DNA from: CAWAHD01 sp963781785
GTDB taxonomy: Bacteria; Planctomycetota; Planctomycetia; Isosphaerales; Isosphaeraceae
Assembly: GCA_963781785.1 (NCBI GenBank)
Contig: CAWAHD010000004.1
Coordinates: forward strand, 806,001-870,000
Reading direction: 5' to 3'
DNA length: 64,000 nt
Positions 1 through 10,600 of this stretch are shown here, in pieces. The translations under genes and the position numbers were made by a program. A model generated the notes under the pieces. The model ran no database searches, was not told the DNA's origin, and worked only from the letters and a program-made list of their open reading frames with translations. Position 1 is the stretch's first letter, and each line of letters opens with the position of its first letter.

Positions 1-275
1 GCAGGTCGTGGCACGGTGACCGCGCTGATTTCGATGAATCGCTGGCTCCGGAGATTGCCTGCCCCGAATTCGGTCGAACCGACCGATCGACACCGCGCAT
101 TCATTCCTTCGATGATCGCGTGTGCGGACGTCAGCCGATTGTGACCACAGCGGCACGTCGCGCTCGCAATGGGCCGGTGCCCTTTGCTCGGTCTGCACGC
201 CTCGGCACCAATGCAATGCATGTTCTTGCGATTCCGCCCTCGGCGCGACCGCAGGTCTCCCCCGCGTTCTCCCCG
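1..275. other. Left-edge stretch, no identifiable gene
   Basis: One + frame is open from base 3 to a stop near 291, but its composition is not convincing and I recognise no motif. It could be the end of a gene that begins outside the window. No RNA gene or repeat was recognised here. Confidence 0.3.
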
Positions 276-770
276 TCAAGCGGAGAGTGACCACCCTACT
301 CTCTTTTCGATGAGCATCGGCCGCTCGCCCTTGAGAAGATCGCAGGCGACCTCCGGCGAACGCGTGACGACGCCAAAGCAAGTGTTGTCATGAATGCTGA
401 TAGAGAGCTCCGATCGGTCTCTCATCTCCAGGAGGGATACCAGCTTATCCTCATCCTGGGTCAACTCGGGCCTCGAAAGGAAGAAGAATTCCCCCTCGAC
501 GAACTGCACAAGCGACGGCAAGACCGCATGGAGCGCGTCGATCGTCAATAGCGGCCAGCGCCCTGAAGCCGCCTGCATCTCGGCCGGTACGCCAGGGATG
601 ACTTGTAATCCAGTCATCGTCACGAAAGGGCACGGGACATACTTGAGCGCTCGGGTCACAAGGCGCCCGAAGCTTGATGCCGAGCATACCTCCGGGTCGA
701 CAATCGTGATGAAGAAATGCCATTTGTTACTATCGGCGGTCGCACAAGATCGCGCGTTCGTTGCGTCCAT
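276..770 (-). CDS. Hypothetical protein (164 aa)
   Basis: The frame could extend to 995, but I start it at the ATG at 770 because GAGGA lies five bases upstream and the residues before it are low-quality arginine-rich sequence. The product begins MDATNARSCATADSNKWHFF and reads like a compact soluble alpha/beta protein. It has no signal peptide, membrane helix or motif I know. Its hydrophobic beta-like segment FFITIVDPEV and the tail SELSISIHDNTCFGVVTRSP suggest a real folded protein. It stands alone, with no same-strand neighbour. Function unknown. Confidence 0.55.
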   Translation of the reverse strand: MDATNARSCATADSNKWHFFITIVDPEVCSASSFGRLVTRALKYVPCPFVTMTGLQVIPGVPAEMQAASGRWPLLTIDALHAVLPSLVQFVEGEFFFLSRPELTQDEDKLVSLLEMRDRSELSISIHDNTCFGVVTRSPEVACDLLKGERPMLIEKRVGWSLSA

Positions 771-854
771 CGCGGTCCTCGCTTGGGATTGAGAAAATGG
801 TACGCACATTGTACTGGGGCCGAGCAAACTGAGCGATCGAGCGCTACCGCGCAA

Positions 855-890
855 TGTCTGAGCCCACCTGCGGGGCGGAATCGTAAAGCC
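855..890. repeat. Dispersed repeat, copy 1
   Basis: The 19-base string GGGGCGGAATCGTAAAGCC at 872-890 recurs exactly at 23677-23695. Both copies are preceded by TGTCTGAG and a short C-rich run. This marks a dispersed intergenic repeat family. Only two copies are visible here. Confidence 0.6.
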
Positions 891-1042
891 CAGCGGGTCA
901 ACGCCGGGAACGGGAGCGCGATCCGGGGAATCGCGTCGGTGCGTTGTTCGGCGTCCTCCGAGCCCCTCGCGAAGCTCTGAGAACGTCGGTATCATATGCA
1001 GTTATCCTGCTAGCGACTCCCAAACGGGGACTGCCTTCAGCA

Positions 1043-1420
1043 ATGACAGCCGTATTGATACTCCTCACAATTGTGATAGCCGCCCCGTATGTGATCGTAG
1101 TCTTCACGATTCACCGGGTGAACGTGACTTACCAGAAGTCTCAGGATAAGCCGGTCCTCGAAGAGTGGGCTAAATGCCAGGGCGCTCGCCTCCTCGGTTG
1201 TGAGCCGCAGGCAGGTTTCCTACGGCCTGGTTGCCCGTGGCAATTTTTTATGCCGGGCGAGCGACTTTACCGGATTTCGGCAGAGGACTCGCGCGGAGTC
1301 GTTCGCCACGGTTGGGCACGCTGCCGCAACATATTCCGTCGGAATATCGGGAATGTTGAGGTTTACTGGAACACCCCGGCTCCTACCGAAATGTCCGGAC
1401 CGGACGCGGGCGAGTATTAG
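1043..1420 (+). CDS. Small membrane-anchored hypothetical protein
   Basis: The 125-residue product starts MTAVLILLTIVIAAPYVIVV, a clear N-terminal membrane helix, and continues as a small soluble domain. That domain contains several cysteines (AKCQGARLLGCEPQ, LRPGCPW, ARCRNIF) and ends with an acidic tail. The frame is open from 944, but the residues before 1043 are arginine-rich and the membrane helix argues for the later ATG. The ribosome-binding site is weak (GGGGA about 11 bases upstream). I do not recognise the family. A small envelope protein is the most that can be said. Confidence 0.5.
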   Translation: MTAVLILLTIVIAAPYVIVVFTIHRVNVTYQKSQDKPVLEEWAKCQGARLLGCEPQAGFLRPGCPWQFFMPGERLYRISAEDSRGVVRHGWARCRNIFRRNIGNVEVYWNTPAPTEMSGPDAGEY

Positions 1421-1784
1421 CCAGCCGGCAAATCTCGTGCTTTGACACACTTGAATTCCGGGGCGGACCGAGGCGAGCTTGGAGGGCCGAAGGCTGGCAG
1501 GCCTCGCTGGAGAATCGCAGGGGTGGCCGGCTGCTGCGCCGATTCTTGCTGAGCGTTCGCAAGCACGTACTTTCGCGGAGCGAAAGGCGACTATTGAAGT
1601 CGCCGCGCGATTGCGCGTGCATCATCTGGCGAACCTCGGCGGATGCGCTGCCCGAGAGAGCAATTTGATGCGGATTCCCCGCACTTCGTGCGCTCGAAGC
1701 TGGCTGGAAACGGTGATCGACGGAGTATTTCCTGTTAGGATCGTCGTGGCGAATCACCAGCGACCCACCTTTGGAGCGACCCGC
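1421..1784. other. Intergenic, no gene recognised
   Basis: A + frame in phase with the downstream amidohydrolase runs through here from 1479, but its residues look non-coding and a signal peptide begins only at 1785. No terminator, RNA or repeat was recognised. Confidence 0.4.
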
Positions 1785-3101
1785 GTGTTAAGCTCGATCA
1801 GCCTGTTCACCGTGTTCCTGTTTCTCCAACCTGCCGGCGCTGGGGCTGCCGCGCCGCCGAAGCCGATCGTGCTCAAGGCCGCCCGCTTGTTCGACGGCAG
1901 GTCCGACACCCTGCTGGCGAACGGGATGGTGGTGGTCGAGGGCAAGATCATCAAGGCCGTCGGCACGGGGCTCTCGATTCCCGACGGCTCCACGGTGATC
2001 GACCTGGGCGATTCGACACTCTGTCCGGGCTTCATCGACGCTCATACCCACCTGACGCACGAGCGGACGGCCGACTTTAACCAAGGGTTTGTCGACGGGA
2101 TGCGGAGGGAGGTCGCGGAGCTGGCGATCCGGTCGACCGTCTACGCCCGGCGCACGATCGATGCGGGCTTCACGACCGTGCGCGACGTTGGCTCGGACGA
2201 TTTTCTCGACGTCGGACTGCGGAACTCGATCGCCAAGGGGGTCGTCCCCGGGCCGAGGATACTCGTCGCCGTCCACGCACTCGGCGCCATCGGGGGCCAT
2301 TCCGATCGGAACGGGCTCCGGCACGACTTGCTTCGACAGCGGAATGAGGCCGATGGAATCGCCAGCGGGCCGGACGGCCTTCGCGCGGCGGTTCGCTTCC
2401 AGGTCAAGTACGGGGCCGACGTGATCAAATTCTGTGCCTCGGGCGGTGTCCTGTCGCTGGCCGACGAGGTCGACACTCCGCAGCTCACTCTCGATGAGAT
2501 GACCGCGCTCTGCGATGAGGCCCACCGGCTGCGAAAGAAGGTCGCCTGCCACAGTCACGGCGATCAGGCCGCGCGCGACGCGGTGCTCGCCGGCGTCAAC
2601 TCGATCGAACACGGGTCGTTCCTGTCGGGCGATACGCTGAAGCTGATGAAGGAGCGCGGGACGTACCTCATTCCGACCTTGATGGCGCCGGACTCGTTGA
2701 TGCCGAACCTGGCCAAGTTTCCGCCCGAGATCGCCGCCAAGGCCGTCGCGGCCAACGAGTCGATTTCGAAGACATTCGCCGAGGCGGTCAGGCTGGGCGT
2801 GAAGGTGGGTTTCGGCACCGATTCCGGCGTGTCGAAACACGGCGAAAACGCGCGCGAGTTCCGGCTGATGGTCAAGCACGGGATGTCGCCGATCGCGGCA
2901 CTCAAAGCCGCAACTTCGGTCGACGCCGAGCTACTCGGACTGGCAAAGTTGATCGGCACGCTGGAGACGGGCAAGCTCGCCGACCTTGTGGCCGTGCCCG
3001 GCGACCCGGTCGCCGACATCACCGCAACCGAGCGCGTGGTCTTCGTTATGAAGGAGGGGGCGGTGGTCGTGCCGAAGCGGAACTTACCGGGAATGCAATA
3101 G
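1785..3101 (+). CDS. Secreted amidohydrolase (imidazolonepropionase/prolidase-like)
   Basis: Metal-dependent amidohydrolase-superfamily enzyme of 438 residues. I chose the GTG start at 1785 because it gives a clean signal peptide (VLSSISLFTVFLFLQPAGAG) with GGAG nine bases upstream; the frame itself is open from 1479. The metal ligands are visible in order: H87 and H89 in DAHTHLTHE, K215 in VIKFCASGG, H256 in VACHSHG, H276 in SIEHGS, and D346 in GTDSG. This is the HxH-K-H-H-D pattern of binuclear zinc members close to Xaa-Pro dipeptidases and imidazolonepropionase-like hydrolases. The substrate is probably a dipeptide or cyclic amide outside the cytoplasm (inference). It converges with the gene at 3140 on the opposite strand and shows no operon. 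Confidence 0.88.
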   Translation: MLSSISLFTVFLFLQPAGAGAAAPPKPIVLKAARLFDGRSDTLLANGMVVVEGKIIKAVGTGLSIPDGSTVIDLGDSTLCPGFIDAHTHLTHERTADFNQGFVDGMRREVAELAIRSTVYARRTIDAGFTTVRDVGSDDFLDVGLRNSIAKGVVPGPRILVAVHALGAIGGHSDRNGLRHDLLRQRNEADGIASGPDGLRAAVRFQVKYGADVIKFCASGGVLSLADEVDTPQLTLDEMTALCDEAHRLRKKVACHSHGDQAARDAVLAGVNSIEHGSFLSGDTLKLMKERGTYLIPTLMAPDSLMPNLAKFPPEIAAKAVAANESISKTFAEAVRLGVKVGFGTDSGVSKHGENAREFRLMVKHGMSPIAALKAATSVDAELLGLAKLIGTLETGKLADLVAVPGDPVADITATERVVFVMKEGAVVVPKRNLPGMQ

Positions 3102-3139
3102 AGGCCCGCAGCTCTTCGTCGCCGTCACTCAGGCTTCTC

Positions 3140-4021
3140 TCAGATCGATGCCAGAACGCCCCTCATGTACCCCACCGACTCCGCGAGACCGGGGAGTGGA
3201 TCATCAGGTTGTTCCTCGTATTCGAACGCCGCGACGCCTTTGAAATTGACGGCGATGAGCGCGCGCACGAGGCCGGGAATGTCGATGATTCCCCGGCCCA
3301 GGGGAGTCCCTTTTCCCTGAGGAGTCGCCGCGGTCACGTCCTTGATGTGCAGGTCGAACAGCCGGTCGCCGCAATTGCGGACAGACCCCAGCAGGTCGGC
3401 TCCGATACGAACCGTGTGTCCGATGTCGATGCACAGGCCGATCCGGTGGTCGAGCGATTTGACCGCGTCGTACACGCTTTGTGGAGTCGGGAAGTTGCGG
3501 TCGCCCGGGCCGTGGTTGTGGATCGCGACGGTGATGTCGTATTTCTTGACGTGCTCGTTCAAAAGGGGCAAGACATCGGGAACCGGCGCTGCGGTGATCG
3601 TCTGCATTCCGGCGGCCTTCGCGTATTCGAGCGCGCTCGCGATATCGCGCTCATTCTTCATCGAAATGACACCGCCGCCGTAAAGAACGATCCCCGCCCG
3701 CTTGATTTTTTCGGTGGCCGCGTCGATTGCCGCCGGTTTGGAATCGAGCGGCAGATGCATCGACTTGAGGCAGATCCGATCGAGCCCGACCCGGTGAGTC
3801 ATCGCCAGCGCGCGATCGAGGTCGAAATTCCGCAGTGTGTAGCTCGCCAGACCGAGGTGAAATGGGATCGAGGACCCGGGATGGGATGGCTGCGCGTCCG
3901 TGGCTGCCAGGGCGTGTGAACCTGGCATCAGGGCGAGCGAAGCCATGGCGCCGGCGGTCCGCTTCAGGTACTGGCGGCGCGTCGTGGAGGAAGGAATTGA
4001 CGCGGAATCATCGTGCCTCAT
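3140..4021 (-). CDS. Tat-exported sugar phosphate isomerase/epimerase-like TIM-barrel protein
   Basis: A 293-residue protein starting MRHDDSAS, chosen because GAGG lies eight bases before the ATG at 4021 (the frame opens at 4078). The N-terminus has a twin-arginine signal (STTRRQYLKRTAGAMASLAL) ending near HALAA. The body is a xylose-isomerase-like TIM barrel (AP endonuclease 2 superfamily). GLASYTLRNFDLDRAL is the first strand, HNHGPGDRNFP and CIDIGHTVRIG carry metal-binding His/Asp positions, DLHIKDV is a later strand, and FEYEEQPDDP lies near the end with the last metal-ligand Glu. Such Tat-secreted members are numerous in planctomycetes, usually with unknown sugar or inositol-like substrates. 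Confidence 0.88.
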   Translation of the reverse strand: MRHDDSASIPSSTTRRQYLKRTAGAMASLALMPGSHALAATDAQPSHPGSSIPFHLGLASYTLRNFDLDRALAMTHRVGLDRICLKSMHLPLDSKPAAIDAATEKIKRAGIVLYGGGVISMKNERDIASALEYAKAAGMQTITAAPVPDVLPLLNEHVKKYDITVAIHNHGPGDRNFPTPQSVYDAVKSLDHRIGLCIDIGHTVRIGADLLGSVRNCGDRLFDLHIKDVTAATPQGKGTPLGRGIIDIPGLVRALIAVNFKGVAAFEYEEQPDDPLPGLAESVGYMRGVLASI

Positions 4022-4240
4022 GGCTCGGGCCTCATCGAAAGAATAGAGGAAGCAGGCCAGACCGACAGCTCGCCTCATCCTACAGCGCCCGTCTGGTCCG
4101 TCGCCACGACCTGGTCTGCGTGCTCGAAGTCGAATTTTAGAAATAGACTCGATAACGCCGCAAGTTCCTGGAATAATGTACGGAGGCTCACGTACTGATC
4201 GCTCGGGACCAAGGCGGCTTTCGAGTCACAGCCAACGACG

Positions 4241-5365
4241 ATGGCACGCAACATCCGACCGCTGGCCTTGGCCGACATCCCGGAACTGAGCGAGTTCCTG
4301 GCCGGGGGATTTCATGCACCACCGGAGGCCGATTTCGCAGCGCCCGACGTGTTGCGCTGGAAGTACCTCGATTGCGCGAGTCAGACGGCGGAGACCGAAA
4401 ACGGGAGTGCCTCGGCCGAGCAGGCGGGTGTCGCGGCCAGCCCGGATGCCGGCACGGAGGGTGCGCTGAGTTACCTTGCCCGGGATGATGCGGGGCGGAT
4501 CATCGGCCACCTGGGACTCTGCCGGACAGCCTTCGAGGGGCAAGCGATCGCGGCTTCAGCCGGGGAGGCGGCGACAATCCACATCATTGACTGGCTCGGT
4601 TCGCCCGAACATCGCGCGGTCGGGATGAGCCTGATGCGGCGCGCCCATCACGGCGTTCTAACTCAGTTTGGTCTCGGGGTCAGCCAGGCGGCCCTTGTCG
4701 TCGGAGAGCGAGCCGGTTACGAGCTGAGAAGCCTTGTGCCGGTCTACAGCCGCGTCCTCCGCGCCGGGTACTGGCTTCGCGCCGGAGGGTCGAGTCTCGT
4801 CACGCGTGGGCTGCGTCTGGCCCGGGACGCCGCGAGCCGCGCCGTGCGCCGGCCCGTTGCTCCACAAACCATCATCGTGCCCGCGCGCGTTTCCGCTTTT
4901 GGTACCGAGATCGACCTCGTGGTTGAGAGAGCGAAGGCCCACGTCATCCTGACGCGGCGCGACGCGAAGCGGCTCAATCGATTCCTGCGGTTTCCGCGCC
5001 AGGCGATGTCGGGCTGGCACCTGCTCGACGAGACGGGGCGGCTGCGCGGATTTGCGATGCTCAACCTCGTTCCCCACGATCAGGGACGGACCCGAATTGG
5101 TAAAATTGTTGACTGCCTGCTCGACAACGTCGATACGCAACAGTGGCAAGCCGCGATGCTTGCCCTGACCGGGGAGCTCACGCGACAGGGGGCAGACCTG
5201 GCGCAGGCGTACGCCGCCACCCCGTGGACGGCTGAGGCCCTGGAGCAGTGCGGGTATGCCTCGCGGTTCGCCGTCAAGTTCCACATTCGGGATCGGCAGG
5301 CGCTGATTCCGCGCGGAGCGACGTTTCACCTCACGTCGCTGGAAGGAGATTACGCCTATACCTGA
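4241..5365 (+). CDS. GNAT-family N-acyltransferase
   Basis: A 374-residue protein with a GNAT-like N-terminal half. The start MARNIRPLALADIPELSEFL is the typical first strand and helix. LRWKYLD and the segment DDAGRIIGHLGLCRTAF correspond to the core strands, and ATIHIIDWLGSPEHRAVGMS is followed by the helix that usually binds CoA. The C-terminal half, after an arginine-rich linker, looks like a second degenerate acyltransferase fold. A polysaccharide deacetylase follows 74 bases downstream on the same strand, a pairing common in exopolysaccharide or glycan-modification loci. A role in acylating an amino sugar or glycan is therefore plausible but inferred. Confidence 0.7.
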   Translation: MARNIRPLALADIPELSEFLAGGFHAPPEADFAAPDVLRWKYLDCASQTAETENGSASAEQAGVAASPDAGTEGALSYLARDDAGRIIGHLGLCRTAFEGQAIAASAGEAATIHIIDWLGSPEHRAVGMSLMRRAHHGVLTQFGLGVSQAALVVGERAGYELRSLVPVYSRVLRAGYWLRAGGSSLVTRGLRLARDAASRAVRRPVAPQTIIVPARVSAFGTEIDLVVERAKAHVILTRRDAKRLNRFLRFPRQAMSGWHLLDETGRLRGFAMLNLVPHDQGRTRIGKIVDCLLDNVDTQQWQAAMLALTGELTRQGADLAQAYAATPWTAEALEQCGYASRFAVKFHIRDRQALIPRGATFHLTSLEGDYAYT

Positions 5366-5439
5366 ACGCAGGAAATGCGAGAATCAGCGTTCATCCGGCA
5401 GTGGCGCGCTGGACCTCGGTGTCTTGACGAAGGACGACG

Positions 5440-6503
5440 GTGTTAAGCGGTATTCCCAACAAGCGAGAGCACGTGGCCCGCGTCCTGGCAGGAGCGGGGG
5501 TGCTCAGGGTGCTGGAACAGATCGCACTCCGGGCGCGGCCCTGCCTGATCGTCTTGACCTATCACCGGATCGCGAATCCGGCCACTGACCTGTTTTACGA
5601 GCCAGTGATCTCGGCGAACCCCGAATCCTTTCGCGCCCAGGTCAAGTGGCTCAAGAGCCACGTGCGCCTCTTGTCGCTCGACGAGCTGGATGCCCAGATC
5701 CAGAACGGGTCACCCTGGCGCGAGCCGGCCTTGCTCTTGACCTTTGACGATGCGTACCGCGACAACTTTGACGTGGCCGTGCCGATCCTGCGCGAGTTCC
5801 TAGCACCCGCGACGTTCTTCATCCCCACGGCGTTTCTCGAATCGCCGAGGGTTCCCTGGTGGGACGCCGTCTCCTACGTGATCAAAAAAACGCAAGTGCC
5901 ACGGCTGACGCTCGACCGAGATCGCACGGGGCAGATCCCCGCCCTGGCAATCGACCTCGAGCGCACGACGAGAGCCGCAGCGATCGCCACGATCATCCGT
6001 GCATTCCTCGACGACACCGTCGGCGATGAGCGCACGTTTCTCGATCAGCTCTGCGAGCGGGCCAGGGTTAGCCTGGAGCACGAGCGGCTGGGCCAGGCAC
6101 TCTTCATGAACTGGGCGCAGGCCTGCGCACTTTGGCCGATTCAGGCATTGGCCTGACGATCGGCTCGCACGGACATGATCATCGCAAGCTGGCCATGCTT
6201 GATGAGGCCGAGGAGCGGCACGAATTAGAGGGGTCGAAGCAGATCCTGGAAGCGCGTCTCGAACGTGAGGTGGCTGCGCTGGCATATCCCTATGGGTGGC
6301 CGGGTAGCTACACGGCCCGCACCAAGGAACTCGCGGCTCAGGCCGGCTATCGTTTGGCATTCTCATCGCGGGAGGGCGTGAACCGGCAGACCGCCCTGGA
6401 CCCTCGGGAAATCCGCCGTTTCACCGTCGGGGCGGGCGATTCCCCTGTTCTCTTACGCGCCCGCATCGCGTTTCAGCTCGCGTGGGGGAAGTCGTTCCTG
6501 TAA
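5440..6503 (+). CDS. Polysaccharide deacetylase, interrupted by a one-base frameshift
   Basis: Carbohydrate esterase 4-type deacetylase spread over two frames. The first part (5440 to about 6120) has LTYHRIANP and the metal-binding Asp pair in LLTFDDAYRDN. The second part (frame of 6132, to 6503) has the metal-binding histidines in IGSHGHDHRKL and the motif ALAYPYGWPGSY. Reading GCCCTG instead of GCCTG at 6121-6125 joins them as WAQALRTLADSGIG, so a single C appears to be missing from a short C run. Both halves are well conserved, which favours a sequencing error over decay. It probably deacetylates an N-acetylated cell-surface glycan together with the upstream GNAT protein. If the shift is real, the protein ends before its His ligands and is dead. 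Confidence 0.85.
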
Positions 6504-6543
6504 GCCAGCCCGCGCGGGCCGCTGAGCCGGTCAACCGGGGCAT

Positions 6544-7386
6544 TCAGACTAGAGTGATCAGGACGATTTCCGGGCGGCACAGAAATCGGACGGGCGGAGT
6601 GACGGTTCCGACGCCTCGCGTGACGAAGACCTGGCAGCACGGCCCCTGGACCAGACCGTGAAGATATTTCTGTCCATACTTTGACGGGACGATCGGCGCA
6701 CCGAAGCCGGGGAGCACAACCTGCCCGCCGTGGGTATGGCCGCTCAACACCAGGCCGACGCGGCGGTCAGGAAGGGTCTCGACGAAGTCAGGGTTGTGCG
6801 AGAGGAGGATGACGGCATCGCGGTCGGTGGCGTCGCCCAGGGCTAGGTCAATATCCTGGCAGTCGGTCCAGAGGTCACCGACGCCGCATATCCGCAGCCT
6901 TCTTGCACCCAAGTCGAGCCAGATGCCTGTGTTATTGAGCTCGGTGAATCCTGCCTCGGCCAGAGCTGCGATCGAGAGATTTCGGAGATCCCGGTTGTCT
7001 CGGTAGCTCACGTTGTCGTGATTGCCTCGCACCGCATACCGCCCGAGCGGGGCATCGAGCTGACCCAATTCTTCGACCCCGGGCGCCACGTACGACTCGT
7101 GGTGGTGCACGTAATCACCGGCCAGGAATATGACGTCGGGCTTCAGGGCATTGGTCATGGACACAATGTGCCTTACGTAGGCCAGCGGAACGAACGGTCC
7201 ATGATGGACATCGGCCAGGAGAGCCGCGGTCATTCCCCGGAACGCGGGGGGCAAGTTGGGCACACGGATCGTTTGCCGTAGTACCCGGCACCACTTGGCC
7301 TCGAGAAAGGGATAGATCCCGAGGCCAGCCGTCGTCGAGCCTGCGACAGCCAAGCACGATCGCTTGAGGAACTTGCGTCGATCCAT
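6544..7386 (-). CDS. Tat-exported metallophosphoesterase (YkuE-like)
   Basis: A 280-residue calcineurin-like phosphoesterase. The ATG at 7386 has GGGAGC seven bases upstream and opens the twin-arginine signal MDRRKFLKRSCLAVAGS; the frame continues upstream to 7791 but without support. The metal-site motifs occur in order: LLADVHHGP (DxH), LAGDYVHHHE (GDxxxH-like), RGNHDN (GNHD), LLSHNPDF and LSGHTHGGQV (GHxH). The family acts on phosphodiesters or UDP-lipid-like substrates outside the membrane; the substrate here is unknown. It is the only minus-strand gene between two plus-strand genes and seems monocistronic. Confidence 0.9.
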   Translation of the reverse strand: MDRRKFLKRSCLAVAGSTTAGLGIYPFLEAKWCRVLRQTIRVPNLPPAFRGMTAALLADVHHGPFVPLAYVRHIVSMTNALKPDVIFLAGDYVHHHESYVAPGVEELGQLDAPLGRYAVRGNHDNVSYRDNRDLRNLSIAALAEAGFTELNNTGIWLDLGARRLRICGVGDLWTDCQDIDLALGDATDRDAVILLSHNPDFVETLPDRRVGLVLSGHTHGGQVVLPGFGAPIVPSKYGQKYLHGLVQGPCCQVFVTRGVGTVTPPVRFLCRPEIVLITLV

Positions 7387-7681
7387 CACTAAAGCTCCCA
7401 CGGAAATGTCAGGAAATTGTGTGCTCGAACCTAGTATGCAGCGCGTGAACGATTTGTTGAAGGGCAACCCAGCCGGCTGGTTCGAGCCAGGTCGGTGATG
7501 CGTTTTCGTTTTTTGTCTTGGCGGAGACCTATAAGGAATACGCGGCATGACTTTGTTTGAACGTTCCTTCGAAGCCCTACGGCCTGATGGGGTCTGCGAC
7601 AAAACAAGTTCGGCCCTGTCGCCTTTTTGACGATAAACACGACTGATACCATGGTATTGTGAGCAGAGGAGTTTGAGAGCC

Positions 7682-10600
7682 ATGGCTTCACACCACCGCG
7701 CGCCCAGGCCGCGCGGCCATCGACGCGACCGGCAGCTTCGTCCGACCCTCCTGCCACTCGAACCACGAGTGGTTCCGAGCCTTGCGGGCATGACCGGAGT
7801 GACGATCGACCCGACCGGCGACGTCTTCGTCAGCTACAATAGCACCACGGCGTCGTCGGGCCAGGAGGAGTCGATCGCCGAGATCGTAGGGCCCTCCGGC
7901 GAGCTGATCCGTACCAGCGTGATCGGCACGCCCGCCGCATCGGCGGATCCCGGTGCGCTCACCATGGTCACGTCGTCGGCCGCGCTGCCCTCGCCCGCCA
8001 GCTCCGGGGACATCCTCGAGCTCCAGCCCGACGGACAGCTCTTCCTCTTCAACTCGGAGAGCGGAACCTCCTCCCAGTACGACAATCTGGCGAGCTACAC
8101 CGCGAATGCGTCGGGCGTTTACGACGTGCAGTCGGGCGGCATGGCCGATCTCAGCGGCAAGTTCAGTCTTGCGACGGCGACGTTCGGCGATTTCGGCGTG
8201 TACGACAACTCGCTCGTCTTCTCGGCCGATTCGAACAACTGGGACTTTGTGGTCCGGCTGACCTACGGATCATCAGGCGGGGTTGCCACGGTCCTGGCGG
8301 CGTCGCCCTTGAGCGACGGGGTCTCGGCCTCACCCCAGGGAGTGGCCGTCGACTCGCAGGGAACGGTCCTCACCACACTGCCTTTCGTCCCGGCCGGATC
8401 CACCACGGCGATCAACGTCCCTGTCGGGTTCAGCCTGTTCTACGACACCGGAGGCAGCCCCACCCCGGTTGTCCCGGCGCTTGGTCTGACGACCGTGCCC
8501 AGTATCACGAGCAGCGGGATCGCGGTTGACTCGCAGAACAACTTTATCCTGGTCGCGACGAGTTCGTCGCTCTACGGCGACGTTCCCGGGGTTGTGCACA
8601 TCAACTCCGCGCTCACCGCATTCCTCGCCGATCCTCTCGCCGACACTGCATTTATTCCCGCCGGAATCGCCTATCAGAACGTCGGCGGAACGAATGAACT
8701 TGCCTTTACCGACGGGAATTCTGATCCGTATACCGACCCGGACGCGGGTACGTATACTTATACGGGGGAACTGCCGCTGTTTAGCGGGCAGGTCAGTCCC
8801 GCGCAGCTTCGGAGCGCGTACGGGATCAACCAGATCACCTTCACGTCGCCCGACGGGACCACGGTAACCGGCGACGGCTCTGGTCAGACGATCGCCATCG
8901 TCGAGCAGGGAATCGACCCGACGCTGGAAGCCGATCTGACCACGTTCGATCAGTTCTACGGAATTCCGGCTCCCCCGAACTTCGAGATCATCGACCAGAC
9001 CGGAGCCGCGACGAACCTGAACATCGTCGCCGAGGCCTCGCTCGACGTCGAGTGGGCGCATGCGGTCGCGCCCGGTGCGTCGATCGTCGTTTACAACGCG
9101 GGCTCGACGTTTGCCGACTTGATGGAAGCGATGAAGCAAGCCTCGACGGTGCAGGGCGTCTCGGTCGTCACGCTGAGTTATATCGCGCCCGAGTACGACT
9201 TTACCGCGGCGCAATTGCAAACGTACGACGCGTACTTCACCACTCCGGGCGTTACCTTCCTCGCCGCCTCGGGCGATACGGGAGCCTACGGCGGCGGCGG
9301 TAACATTATCAGTGTGGAATATCCGACCGCGTCGCCCAATGTTGTTTCCGTCGGCGGTACGTCGATCGTGATCGACTCGGCCGGCGACTACCCGGGCACC
9401 GGCGCCTCGGGCGAAGTCGCCTGGGGCGTGGAGACGCAGAAAGGGTTCCAGGGGGGTGGAGGCGGCCTGAGCGCTCTCGAGCACGAGCCGGCGTGGCAGA
9501 CCGCCGCCGTCCCCGCCAGCATCGATTCCGTCGACGCTCGAGCTGTTCCCGACGTCTCCATGGACTCAGGGGCAGCGCAGGAATACGACGTCTTCACGAG
9601 CACACTCGGTGCGTCTTCCGACTCGACGTCGGCAGTCGGCTGGCTGGGAGACGCGGGCACGAGCGCCGCCAGTCCCATCTGGGCCGGCCTGATCGCGATC
9701 GCCGACCAGGGCCGTGCGCTCGAGGGCGGCGCGCCGTTGACCGGCTACACCCAGACCCTGCCCGCACTCTACGCGCTGCCGTCCGGCGATTTTCACGATA
9801 TCCTTCACGGCAGCAACGGCTATGACGCCGGGCCCGGCTACGACTTGGCCACCGGGCTGGGCACGCCGGTTGCCAACCTCCTGGTGCCCGCCCTCGCTGG
9901 TTACGAGCTTCCCAGCCAGATGGCGATCAAGACCCAGCCCCAGTCGAGCGTCTCGGTCGGGGGTGCGTTCGGCCTGACCGTTCAGGTCGAGGACAGCTTG
10001 GGGAACGCCGTGAGCGGGAGCACCGTCACAGTCGCTCTGACCAAGAGCACAGGCGACGCGACCCTGGGCGGCACCCTGACGGCGCCGGTCACGAGCGGCC
10101 TCGCCACCTTCTCCGGCCTGACGCTGAGCCAGCCCGGCACCTATACCTTGACGGTAACCGACAGCGACATCGCAGGCTCTCTGACAACCAGCTCGATCAC
10201 CGTCACGGCGGGCTCGACCGCAACCAAGGTCGACGTGACCGCGTCGCCGGTTGCGCCGGTCTTCGGCGAGAAGGTGACGCTCGACGCCAAGGTCAGCGTC
10301 GTCAGCCCGGGGACCGGCGTGCCGACCGGAAGCGTGACCTTCGAGGAAGGATCCACCACTCTCGGTGCGGCAACGCTCATGGGCGGGGTTGCCGAATTCT
10401 CGATGACACCGTCGGCCGCCGGCGTCCTCACGATCACGATCACCTACGGCGGCGACGCGAATGACCAACCGAGCAGCGGTGCATATGCCCTGACGGTTGG
10501 CCAGGCCGCGGCGACGCTGAGTCTGAGCGACTTGAGCCTCACCTACGATGGCTCACCCCAGGCCGCCCTCGTTACGACCAGCCCCGGGGGGCTATCGCTC